5,758 nt of DNA from Bacteroidia bacterium (lineage in GTDB: Bacteria > Bacteroidota > Bacteroidia > AKYH767-A > OLB10). The notes beneath the pieces were generated by a model, which worked only from the letters and a program-made list of their open reading frames with translations, was not told where the DNA came from and made no database searches. Shown piece by piece: positions 1 to 5,758 of this stretch. The position numbers and the translations under genes were made by a program. Location of the stretch: positions 1 through 5,758 of the forward strand of contig JANWID010000376.1 of assembly GCA_025450095.1 (NCBI GenBank), read 5' to 3'. Position 1 is the first letter of the stretch. Each line of letters opens with the position of its first letter.

Positions 1-928
1 CATCATCGACAGGTGATGTGGTAATAATAATTCCACCGAAAGCCGATACCGGATCTGATTCAAGTGCATTCGTCCAGTTTTCAATTGGAGTTCCGCCGGT
101 AGCGACTCCGCACGCATTATTATGTTTGAGAATTGCAGTAACCGGTGTTGTAAAATCGGCTGCAAGGTTTACCGCAGCATCTACGTCCAGCAGGTTATTA
201 TAAGAAAGTTCTTTCCCCGAAAGTTGCTCTACCATTTCCTGCAGAGGGCCGTAGAAAACTCCCCGCTGATGCGGATTTTCACCATATCTCAACACCTTGC
301 TTTCAGAAACCGATTCACGAAAAACAGGTAGATTACCTTCCGAAAACCAGTTAAAGATTTCAATATCATATTCCGATGTCACCGCAAAAGACTTTGCAGC
401 CTGGTGCTTTCGGAATTCAAGAGACGTGGTACCTCCCGAAACAGAGATTGTATCGAGTAAAAGTCCATAATCGGCAAGTGAGGGAATAATTACCACATCA
501 CTGAAATTCTTGGCCGCAGCACGGATCAGCGAGATACCCCCAATATCAATTTTCTCGATTATTTCTTCGTGCGAACCTCCCGACTTAACTGTGGTGCGAA
601 ATGGATACAGATCAACAATCACCAGGTCGATCGGTGGAATGTTGTAAGTCTCAAGCTGCAACAGATCATCACTATTTTCACTGCGTCCGAGAATACCGCC
701 GAAGACTTTGGGATGCAGCGTTTTCACTCTTCCACCGAGAATAGAGGGATAATCGGTTACCGATTCAACAGGTATCACCGGAATCCCAAGATGCTCCACA
801 AAATCACGCGTGCCCCCGGTAGCAAAAATTTTCACACCTAATGAATCTAACAACCGGATTACCGGTTCCAGTCCATCTTTATGATACACAGAAATGAGCG
901 CGGAAGTAATTTTTTTCTGATCAGGCAT
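1..928 (-). CDS. purH: PurH, bifunctional AICAR transformylase / IMP cyclohydrolase (3' end outside window)
   Basis: This cytoplasmic enzyme catalyses the last two steps of de novo IMP synthesis: formylation of AICAR using 10-formyl-tetrahydrofolate, then ring closure to IMP. The visible 309 residues cover the whole N-terminal cyclohydrolase (MGS-like) domain and the start of the transformylase domain. Seen motifs are ATGGT (36-40), GGRVKTLHPKVFGGIL (65-80), VDLYPF (105-110), DIGGISLIRAAAKN (128-141), RYGENPHQ (214-221), the transformylase Lys-His pair in KHNNACG (268-274) and DPVSAFGG (292-299). The family is usually a little over 500 residues, so roughly 200 C-terminal residues are missing, only because the window ends. 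The ATG at 928-926 is chosen because it gives the normal PurH N terminus directly before ITSALISVY. There is no obvious Shine-Dalgarno site, as is usual in Bacteroidota. The gene is divergent from the permease. No frameshift or missing key residue is visible. Confidence 0.97.
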   Translation of the reverse strand, partial: MPDQKKITSALISVYHKDGLEPVIRLLDSLGVKIFATGGTRDFVEHLGIPVIPVESVTDYPSILGGRVKTLHPKVFGGILGRSENSDDLLQLETYNIPPIDLVIVDLYPFRTTVKSGGSHEEIIEKIDIGGISLIRAAAKNFSDVVIIPSLADYGLLLDTISVSGGTTSLEFRKHQAAKSFAVTSEYDIEIFNWFSEGNLPVFRESVSESKVLRYGENPHQRGVFYGPLQEMVEQLSGKELSYNNLLDVDAAVNLAADFTTPVTAILKHNNACGVATGGTPIENWTNALESDPVSAFGGIIITTSPVDD

Positions 929-970
929 TGAGGGTATGCGGTTTTAAAATGCTGTGAAAAAATAAGGTTG

Positions 971-978
971 CAAAGTTA
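971..978 (-). promoter_or_regulatory. Candidate -7 promoter box for purH
   Basis: Read on the minus strand this is TAACTTTG followed by C, a perfect match to the Bacteroidetes -7 consensus TAnnTTTG. It lies 42 bases upstream of the purH ATG, so transcription starting a few bases after the box would give a leader of about 35 nt. I see no clean -33 TTTG or TTG at the expected spacing, so the call rests on the -7 box and its position. Purine-dependent control is plausible for purH, but no operator or riboswitch is recognisable here. Confidence 0.5.
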
Positions 979-1063
979 ATCAATACCTCGTGATACGACA
1001 GGAATATTACTTTGTCAGGGAACTCAATTCCCCGTGTAAAAAATCAAATCGGAGTCATTTCCT

Positions 1064-1071
1064 TATTTTTG
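1064..1071 (+). promoter_or_regulatory. Candidate -7 promoter box for the ABC permease gene
   Basis: TATTTTTG matches the Bacteroidetes -7 consensus TAnnTTTG at all fixed positions. It ends 15 bases before the TTG at 1087 that I take as the permease start, giving a very short leader. No -33 element is evident 19-23 bases upstream. If the box is real, transcription begins downstream of the TTG codons at 1012 and 1069, which argues against those starts. The sequence is T-rich, so a chance match is possible. Confidence 0.35.
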
Positions 1072-1086
1072 GACAAAATCATTGCT

Positions 1087-2340
1087 TTGATAGTATATTT
1101 CAAGCTGATCAGGGAGAGCATTGTCTTTTCTTTCCAGGCCCTTGCGGTGAACCGGTTGCGGACATTCCTTTCGTTACTCGGAATAACCATTGGCATATTT
1201 ACCATCATCCTGGTATTTGCCGTGGTAGATTCTCTGGAGCGAAATGTCAGGGCCAGTGTGGAATCGCTGGGTGAAAATGTGATTATAATTGAAAAATGGC
1301 CCTGGACTTTCGGTCCTAACTATCCTTGGTGGAAATACTGGCAACGCCCTGTAACTACTTACAAGGAAATGCAACAGCTCCAGCACCGGATTATTTCTGC
1401 TGAAGCCATGATTTTTGAAGCCATCCTGGAAAGCAAGGTTGTAAAATATGCTAATAATTCAGTAGAGAATATTTCCATTATTGCGGCTTCACATGATTTT
1501 GATAAGCTGAAATCATTCGAACTTAAAGAAGGACGTTATTTTACAGAACAGGAATCCTCACAGGGAAGAGCCATTGCGATCATTGGTTCTGATATTTCGA
1601 AAAATCTTTTTAACGGCCAGGATGCGGTCGGTAAGGTAATTTTTGCTTTCGGTCGGAATATGACAGTCATTGGTGTATTTGAAAAGGAAGGTAGCAGCAT
1701 CATGGAATCTTCTCTGGATGAGGTAATCCTGATACCGGTGAATTTTGCAAGAACCATCATGAATCTGAAAGCAGAACGCAATCAGCCGCACATGCAGGTA
1801 AAAGGGAAACCGGGCATTCCGAATGATGAGCTAAAGGAAGAATTACAGAGCGCGCTTCGGGCGATTCGCCGGTTACGTCCCATGGAAGAAGACAATTTCG
1901 CTTTAAATGAATCCAAACTGCTTTCAAACCAGGTTACCAGCCTTTTCGAAGTATTGAGTTTAGCTGGTGCAATTATCGGGGGATTCTCAATTCTGGTAGG
2001 AGGATTTGGGATCGCCAATATCATGTTTGTCTCGGTCAGGGAACGAACCAGCCAGATTGGGATTCAGCTGGCACTTGGAGCCAAACGATACTTTATCCTG
2101 GTACAGTTTCTTTCCGAAGCGGTTACATTATGCCTCCTGGGTGGTGCTATAGGTCTTATATTAGTGTTGATAATTACTTTCCTGGTCAGCAGTTCAATGG
2201 GATTTGATATGGCGCTCTCGCTGGGAAATATCGTAACAGGTATATTGATTTCCGCTACAATAGGAATAGTTTCAGGGTTTATCCCTGCTTTCACTGCTTC
2301 CCGGCTCGATCCTGTGGAAGCAATTCGTAGCAATGGCTGA
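1087..2340 (+). CDS. ABC transporter permease, MacB/FtsX family
   Basis: This is an inner-membrane permease of the MacB/FtsX type, a family that couples cytoplasmic ATP hydrolysis to movements of a large extracytoplasmic domain for export or signalling. With the start used here it has 417 residues. Helix 1 lies at about 27-46 after the NRLRTFLSLLGITIGIF motif. The MacB-like extracytoplasmic domain follows (about 47-288) and includes the Trp-rich stretch KWPW...YPWWKYW. Helices 2-4 lie near 291-314, 345-368 and 381-403. The cytoplasmic loop after helix 2 has the family signature RERTSQIGIQLALGAK, and the C terminus ends in DPVEAIRSNG. No in-frame ATG occurs before residue 95. TTG at 1087 gives the N terminus expected for homologues, a few residues before FKLIRES. 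TTG at 1012 (442 residues, AGGA 9 bases upstream) is the longest alternative. No ATPase gene is adjacent, so the partner and substrate are unknown. Confidence 0.9.
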   Translation: MIVYFKLIRESIVFSFQALAVNRLRTFLSLLGITIGIFTIILVFAVVDSLERNVRASVESLGENVIIIEKWPWTFGPNYPWWKYWQRPVTTYKEMQQLQHRIISAEAMIFEAILESKVVKYANNSVENISIIAASHDFDKLKSFELKEGRYFTEQESSQGRAIAIIGSDISKNLFNGQDAVGKVIFAFGRNMTVIGVFEKEGSSIMESSLDEVILIPVNFARTIMNLKAERNQPHMQVKGKPGIPNDELKEELQSALRAIRRLRPMEEDNFALNESKLLSNQVTSLFEVLSLAGAIIGGFSILVGGFGIANIMFVSVRERTSQIGIQLALGAKRYFILVQFLSEAVTLCLLGGAIGLILVLIITFLVSSSMGFDMALSLGNIVTGILISATIGIVSGFIPAFTASRLDPVEAIRSNG

Positions 2341-2397
2341 AGCTGTTTTAGTCCTGTCATTATCTTTTATTTCATAAATCAATAAAAGCTAAGTGAC

Positions 2398-2454
2398 GTC
2401 GGTTCTCCCCAGGGCCGTCGGTTCTCTTCAGGGCCGTCGGTTCTTCATAGAGCC
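2398..2454 (+). repeat. Three tandem 19-base units, each able to form a small hairpin
   Basis: Three abutting 19-base units lie at 2398-2416, 2417-2435 and 2436-2454. Units 1 and 2 are GTCGGTTCTCCCCAGGGCC and GTCGGTTCTCTTCAGGGCC and differ at two bases. Unit 3, GTCGGTTCTTCATAGAGCC, has diverged more. Within each unit GGTTCT can pair with AGGGCC or AGAGCC around a four-base loop (CCCC, CTTC, TCAT), counting G-U pairs, and the C before and G after add one more pair. The bases that differ lie in the loop or next to it, or keep pairing (G-U against A-U). A six-base tail, GACGGC (2455-2460), closes the array by pairing with the start of unit 3. No coding role is apparent. Confidence 0.85.
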
Positions 2455-2460
2455 GACGGC
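2433..2460 (+). terminator. Strong hairpin, possible transcription terminator after the permease gene
   Basis: GCCGTCGGTTC (2433-2443) pairs with GAGCCGACGGC (2450-2460) over 11 base pairs with one G-U, around a six-base loop. It lies about 90 bases after the permease stop codon. Only a short ATTT follows, not a proper U-run, so intrinsic termination would be weak on the plus strand. It may instead be an RNA-stabilising structure or the closing hairpin of a repetitive element built from the tandem units it overlaps. The hairpin itself is directly visible; the terminator role is inference. Confidence 0.4.
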
Positions 2461-2628
2461 ATTTCGGTAAAATTATTTCTACATCCCGATTGTAAGGAAT
2501 GGTGCCATATTTGCAGCTCAAAAATCGAATTCGACGGTAATTTGCACTATACCTGAAAGCACTACCGGATTTTGAGATCGCAATCAAAAACAGGTTATAA
2601 CTTAAAATTTGTTACATATTATTTAATA

Positions 2629-2645
2629 AACCGGATTACCCGGTT
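2629..2645. repeat. Small inverted repeat upstream of the DUF4382 gene
   Basis: AACCGG and CCGGTT flank a five-base spacer (ATTAC). With one bulged A, the outer bases AATA and TATT extend the pairing. It ends 30 bases before the ATG of the lipoprotein gene, so it could be an operator for a dimeric regulator or a leader hairpin. Which one cannot be decided from the sequence, and a chance occurrence is possible. Confidence 0.35.
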
Positions 2646-2675
2646 ATTGAATTGGTTTATAATTAATCAGGTCAA

Positions 2676-3203
2676 ATGACAAAATTAAAAGTAACAGCAT
2701 GGATCACCTTGATAGCACTTGGTGTGATTCTACTCATGAATGCCTGTAGCAAAGAAGACGAAGGCAATGCAACAAGTAATGTATCAATGAAAGATGCACC
2801 GGGTGATTTCCAACAGGTAAATATTGAAGTTACCGGGGTGGAAGTACATACGAGTACCGGTGGTTGGGAAAGTATTGCCGTTAACGATAGTATTTATGAT
2901 CTTCTATTGTTAGCAGATAGTGCGAATGCAGCATTGGGAACAGCTGTAATTCCTGCATCCGTAATTTCCCAGGTCAGGTTATTACTTGGAAGCCAGAATA
3001 CGGTTATGGTCGATAGCGTGATTTATCCACTTTCGCTTTCAAGCCAGGATGAAAGCGGCCTCAAGCTGAATATCCACAAGACACTTACCAACGGTGCAGT
3101 GTATACGTTAATGTTGGATTTTCAGGCAGAAGAATCCATAGTGCTGCAAGGAAATGGTACGTATAAGCTGAAACCGGTTGTGAAAGCAGAATTCGTCCTA
3201 TAA
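2676..3203 (+). CDS. DUF4382 domain lipoprotein, predicted surface-exposed
   Basis: This is a 175-residue lipoprotein made of one DUF4382 domain, a family of unknown function. The N terminus has a basic start, a hydrophobic segment (8-21) and a lipobox-like MNAC with the lipidated cysteine at 24. The next residues, SKEDE, fit the Lys-(Asp/Glu)2 export signal described in Capnocytophaga, which sends lipoproteins to the outside of the outer membrane. The DUF4382 domain spans about 34-174. Its typical features are MKDAPGDFQQVNIEVTGVEVH (38-58; broken here as MKDAPGDF and VTGVEVH), YDLLLL (74-79), QVRLLLG (99-105), SGLKLN (127-132) and the end GNGTYKLKPVVKAEF. The ATG at 2676 is chosen because it gives a complete signal peptide, and CAGG precedes it by 4 bases. 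The gene lies 292 bases before the cytochrome gene on the same strand, so a functional link is possible but not shown. Confidence 0.88.
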   Translation: MTKLKVTAWITLIALGVILLMNACSKEDEGNATSNVSMKDAPGDFQQVNIEVTGVEVHTSTGGWESIAVNDSIYDLLLLADSANAALGTAVIPASVISQVRLLLGSQNTVMVDSVIYPLSLSSQDESGLKLNIHKTLTNGAVYTLMLDFQAEESIVLQGNGTYKLKPVVKAEFVL

Positions 3204-3364
3204 CTATTTAATGGTTAAGACAAAGCTGTAAATCCTGTTCTGAACAAAAGTTTCCGATTCGGTTCTGGAAATAAGGACCTTTTCTGTGCCTTGCATTGCA
3301 ATTTAAATCCTAAAATTTCTTAGTTATTTTTCCATTATTTTCTTATATTATTCTTTTAATTTTA

Positions 3365-3380
3365 AACAAGTTAACAAGTT
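3365..3380 (+). repeat. Perfect 8-base tandem duplication AACAAGTT x2
   Basis: AACAAGTT occurs twice head to tail without mismatch, directly after the AT-rich tract and about 115 bases before the cytochrome start codon. Its position suggests a possible regulator site or a slippage product. No known binding motif is recognised. Confidence 0.6.
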
Positions 3381-3386
3381 TTGTCC

Positions 3387-3442
3387 CGGGGAATTGAATA
3401 TGACCGGGCTTTGGTGTAAATTAGCATTTCAATAGTTCCCCG
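3387..3442 (+). repeat. Inverted repeat in the probable leader of the cytochrome gene
   Basis: CGGGGAA (3387-3393) is the exact reverse complement of TTCCCCG (3436-3442), with 42 bases between. The inner flanks TTG and CAATAG could add partial pairing. It would make a long-loop stem ending 53 bases before the start codon if the region is transcribed. A second local CCGG-TTCCCG-CCGG structure lies at 3459-3472. No riboswitch family is recognised, and the stem could be chance. Confidence 0.3.
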
Positions 3443-3495
3443 AAATCGCTGATACAAGCCGGTTCCCGCCGGAAAATAATGTTGCCTTTTACCGG

Positions 3496-5427
3496 ATGAA
3501 AAAAAGTTTATTGGTGCTTTCCGTACTTGGCGGGGCTATTTTGCTACTTAGTAATTTTACTATGAAAGTGGATATCGCTCAGCCCTTTCATACTCCTGAG
3601 GAGCTTGAAGCTTTGAAACTTCAATTGCAGACTCCCATCGGACCGGGAGAATATTTTCAACCCTCATCAAGCTGCCAGGGTTGTCACGGATATGATACCC
3701 TGATGCAGGCAAATATTGATGAAAACGGAATGGACGTGAACCTGTTCGACCGATGGGCCAGCAGTATGATGGCTTTTGCAGCTAAAGATCCATTCTGGAG
3801 AGCGAAAGTCAATCATGAAATCATGGTAAACCCGGCTCATGCTGTGGGATTGCAGACTAAATGCACAAGTTGTCATGCACCAATGGGACATTACACGGCT
3901 CTTTACGGAGGTGACTCTACCTATACAATTGCTGACCTGGCTACCGATTCGCTTGGTATCGACGGCGTATCCTGTGCAGGTTGTCATACCATAGGTCCGG
4001 ATGCAGGCAATTATTTCAGTGGTATCACAGCTTATGATACAACCCGGAATATTTATGGTCCTTTCCCGGGTCCGTTCACAGGTCCTATGCAGCTTTATGA
4101 AGGATACACTCCGGTGTATAGTACACATATGGATAATTCAGCTGTGTGTTCTTCATGCCATACCCTATTGACGGAAACTGTTGATCTCAACGGAAATTAC
4201 ACCGGTGGTGAGTTTGTTGAACAGGCCACATACCATGAATACCTGAATTCGAGTTATCCGCTTTCCGGTACGAAATGTCAAACCTGCCATATGCCGCAGC
4301 TAACCGATCCCATTGTAATCGCTAATGGCTATATCACACTTTCCGGACGGACACCTTTCAACCAGCATGTTTTCGCTGGTGCGAATCATTTCATGCTCGA
4401 TCTTATTAAAAATAATAAAAACAACCTGGGTATTAATGTAACCGACACCCAATTCGATTCCACTCTGGCTGCCACACTTCGCTTGTTGCAGGAACAAGCA
4501 GTGGAATTTGAGCTTACTGGCGATAGTATCACAACCGATACTGCATATTACCGGGTGAGGATTAAAAATAAGGCAGGACATAAATTTCCTTCTGGTTATC
4601 CATCCCGGCGTGCTGTTTTGCAGCTTGTGATGACGGATGCCACAAACGATACGGTTTTTCAATCTGGAATTTTCGACAGTGAATTCCATGTGATTGGCGA
4701 ATCGTCACAATTTGAACCACACTACAATGTAATAAGCCAGGATCACGTACCGCAGATTTATGAAATGGTAATGGGAGATGTTAACGGTCAGTTTACCTCC
4801 CTGGTGGAACGTGCGGCAGTGCTTTTAAAAGACAACCGTATTCCACCCGAAGGTTTTACTACGGCTGCTCCAATGTACGACACCGTACAGATTTCAGCAG
4901 ATGCCATTGCCGATCCCGATTTTAATAAAGTAAACAGTGTGCAGGGAAGTGCTACAGATTTTGTATATTTCCGGGTTCCCGTTTCCGGATTGACTGGTAC
5001 GATAAAAGTAAACGCCCGCCTGTATTACCAGGCAGTGGCGCCCCGGTTCCTGGATGAGATGTTCACTCTCAACAGCGCCCCAATCGATACATTCCGGAAT
5101 ATGTACCTGGCTGCCGATAAGACCCCGGTTCTTGTGGCTTCAGATTCGCTTACCGATGTACTATCCGGGATCAGTAACAATTCCGGAACCGGTCATATGC
5201 ATATATGGCCCACCGTTACAACCGACGGACGAGTATATGTGGATGGAAATGCCGGCAGTGATGACGCAGTTGAAGTTTATGATAGCCGGGGCAAACTGGT
5301 GCTCGTTAAAAAGTTGCAGGCCGGAACACGGCAGGAACAATTACAGCTTCCTGAAACAAAAGGGATCTATTTCATAAAAGTTAAGTTACCACATGGCGGA
5401 CACACTGTAAAAGTATTACGAATGTGA
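3496..5427 (+). CDS. Pentaheme c-type cytochrome with T9SS type A C-terminal sorting domain
   Basis: This is a predicted secreted electron-transfer protein of 643 residues. A signal peptide with a hydrophobic core at 5-19 is followed by five heme-binding CxxCH motifs: CQGCH (60-64), CTSCH (123-127), CAGCH (160-164), CSSCH (218-222) and CQTCH (261-265, in CQTCHMP). Around them are hallmarks of a multiheme family: RWASSMMAFAAKDPFW (86-101), FAGANHFML (293-301) and AGHKFPSGYPSRRAV (360-374), whose His291, His298 and His362 are candidate distal heme ligands. About 330-560 is heme-free, with beta-rich segments. Residues about 570-643 resemble a T9SS type A sorting domain: VEVYDSRGKLV, KGIYFIKV and a basic end, KVLRM. 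Heme would be attached in the periplasm before T9SS carries the protein out. ATG at 3496 is chosen for its signal peptide. The substrate and the redox partner are unknown. The cytochrome call is firm; surface location rests on the sorting domain. Confidence 0.92.
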   Translation: MKKSLLVLSVLGGAILLLSNFTMKVDIAQPFHTPEELEALKLQLQTPIGPGEYFQPSSSCQGCHGYDTLMQANIDENGMDVNLFDRWASSMMAFAAKDPFWRAKVNHEIMVNPAHAVGLQTKCTSCHAPMGHYTALYGGDSTYTIADLATDSLGIDGVSCAGCHTIGPDAGNYFSGITAYDTTRNIYGPFPGPFTGPMQLYEGYTPVYSTHMDNSAVCSSCHTLLTETVDLNGNYTGGEFVEQATYHEYLNSSYPLSGTKCQTCHMPQLTDPIVIANGYITLSGRTPFNQHVFAGANHFMLDLIKNNKNNLGINVTDTQFDSTLAATLRLLQEQAVEFELTGDSITTDTAYYRVRIKNKAGHKFPSGYPSRRAVLQLVMTDATNDTVFQSGIFDSEFHVIGESSQFEPHYNVISQDHVPQIYEMVMGDVNGQFTSLVERAAVLLKDNRIPPEGFTTAAPMYDTVQISADAIADPDFNKVNSVQGSATDFVYFRVPVSGLTGTIKVNARLYYQAVAPRFLDEMFTLNSAPIDTFRNMYLAADKTPVLVASDSLTDVLSGISNNSGTGHMHIWPTVTTDGRVYVDGNAGSDDAVEVYDSRGKLVLVKKLQAGTRQEQLQLPETKGIYFIKVKLPHGGHTVKVLRM

Positions 5428-5494
5428 GATTAACATTTTACCAGTATCAAGATAAAACCAAAACTCAACATAAATCAAAAACCCTACTTAACCA

Positions 5495-5758
5495 ATGAAA
5501 AAAAATTTACGAATTTTATTCCCGGTATTAATTTTCCTGGGATATATTTATTCCGGAGCCGCCTTTGGTCAGCTGTCGTTTACCAATAATAACAGCCTGC
5601 TCTCCTTCAATTCCCGTAGCGGATGTTCCGTAACTGTTGTAGATGTTAACAATGATGGTATGGATGATATTGTGCGGCTGGAGCAGGGGCATCTTATCAA
5701 CCTGGAACTACAAACGCGTGATGGAGATTATGTGAACCATTATATTGATGACATCGGA
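5495..5758 (+). CDS. Secreted FG-GAP/VCBS-like repeat protein, N-terminal part (3' end outside window)
   Basis: Eighty-eight codons are visible before the window ends. The product starts with a clear signal peptide: basic MKKNLR, a hydrophobic core (7-19) and a probable cleavage after AAFG, before Gln26. The mature start is followed by VTVVDVNNDGMDDIVRL (46-62), whose DVNNDGMDD is the Asp/Asn-rich calcium-binding loop typical of FG-GAP/VCBS beta-propeller repeats. The protein is therefore probably exported, and in Bacteroidota such proteins often carry a T9SS sorting domain at the far end, which cannot be seen here. The ATG is preceded by an A-rich leader typical of the phylum. It starts 67 bases after the cytochrome stop, with no hairpin terminator or TAnnTTTG box between, so co-transcription is likely. 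Its exact function is unknown. Confidence 0.82.
   Translation, partial: MKKNLRILFPVLIFLGYIYSGAAFGQLSFTNNNSLLSFNSRSGCSVTVVDVNNDGMDDIVRLEQGHLINLELQTRDGDYVNHYIDDIG

Larger units (their letters stand above)
2341..2675. other. Intergenic region with tandem hairpin repeats between permease and DUF4382 gene
   Basis: This 335-base gap shows no credible gene. Its left part holds the 19-base tandem repeat and hairpin described separately. The middle has a perfect 10-base palindrome, TCGAATTCGA (2525-2534), and an imperfect inverted pair, CTCAAAAATC (2517-2526) and GATTTTGAG (2569-2577). CATATTTG (about 2508-2515) matches TAnnTTTG at all but one position, without a suitable -33 element. The right part (from about 2590) is AT-rich and is the natural place for the promoter of the lipoprotein gene, but I find no perfect -7 box there. 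Confidence 0.6.
3204..3495. other. Intergenic region before the cytochrome gene, with AT-rich tract and repeats
   Basis: No credible gene lies here. The first 100 bases contain short palindromes (CCGATTCGG near 3253, TTGCATTGCAA near 3292) but no hairpin followed by a T-run, so no clear terminator for the lipoprotein gene. About 3300-3366 is very rich in A and T, dominated by T on the plus strand. It is followed by an 8-base tandem duplication and a GC-richer leader with inverted repeats. The AT-rich block would suit an upstream promoter element, but no TAnnTTTG box is found before the cytochrome ATG. Confidence 0.55.

Noticed and set aside
569..841. 90-residue plus-strand open frame
   Set aside because: It lies entirely antisense to well-conserved purH codons and resembles no known protein.
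1012..1086. Extension of the permease to TTG at 1012
   Set aside because: The added 25 residues do not resemble permease N termini and contain a promoter-like box. Kept only as an alternative start, since AGGA lies 9 bases upstream.
2398..2460. Possible CRISPR array, because of three short repeats in a row
   Set aside because: The units abut with no unique spacers, are only 19 bases long, and no cas genes are present.
2372..2587. 71-residue minus-strand open frame across the tandem repeats
   Set aside because: It is created by the repeat block, has no recognisable domain, signal or leader, and its sequence follows the repeated units.
2647..2663. TTGAAT and TATAAT as a sigma-70 type promoter before the lipoprotein gene
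   Set aside because: The spacer is only 5 bases, far too short, and Bacteroidota primary promoters use a different consensus.
3380..3413. TTTG (3380-3383) and GGGCTTTG (3406-3413) as -33 and -7 boxes for the cytochrome gene
   Set aside because: The spacing of 22 bases fits, but the -7 box lacks the conserved TA, so the match is too weak to annotate.
3667..4128. 153-residue minus-strand open frame
   Set aside because: It is the antisense of the heme-motif region of the cytochrome; its cysteines come from complementing the codons of the real gene.

Overview
The window looks like a piece of a Bacteroidota (Bacteroidetes) chromosome. The evidence is a C-terminal type IX secretion (T9SS) sorting domain, a lipoprotein whose residues after the lipid-anchored cysteine match the Bacteroidetes surface-export signal (Cys-Ser-Lys-Glu-Asp-Glu), two perfect matches to the Bacteroidetes -7 promoter box TAnnTTTG, A-rich leaders instead of strong Shine-Dalgarno sites, and a MacB/FtsX-type permease of the sort common in this phylum. 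I cannot name the genus.

Layout. On the minus strand, positions 1-928 carry the first 309 codons of purH (purine biosynthesis), whose 3' end lies outside the window. A divergent intergenic region with one promoter-like box for each direction separates it from a plus-strand ABC transporter permease (about 1087-2340) that has no ATG start and no ATPase gene beside it. A 335-base gap follows. It holds a striking block of three tandem 19-base units ending in a strong hairpin (2398-2460), then a small inverted repeat just before the next gene. Positions 2676-3203 encode a DUF4382 lipoprotein predicted to sit on the cell surface. After a 292-base, partly very AT-rich gap comes a 643-residue pentaheme c-type cytochrome (3496-5427) with a T9SS type A sorting domain at its C terminus. 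A secreted protein with an FG-GAP/VCBS-like Asp-rich motif starts 67 bases downstream (5495) and runs off the right edge.

How the genes may work together. purH and the permease look like unrelated housekeeping or transport functions. The right half is a run of three same-strand genes whose products all appear destined for the cell envelope or surface: a surface lipoprotein, a multiheme cytochrome tagged for export across the outer membrane, and a repeat-type surface protein. The most interesting reading is that the cytochrome is matured with heme in the periplasm and then carried outside by T9SS, placing redox centres on the cell surface. That is inference from domain architecture; substrate, partners and function are not shown by the sequence.
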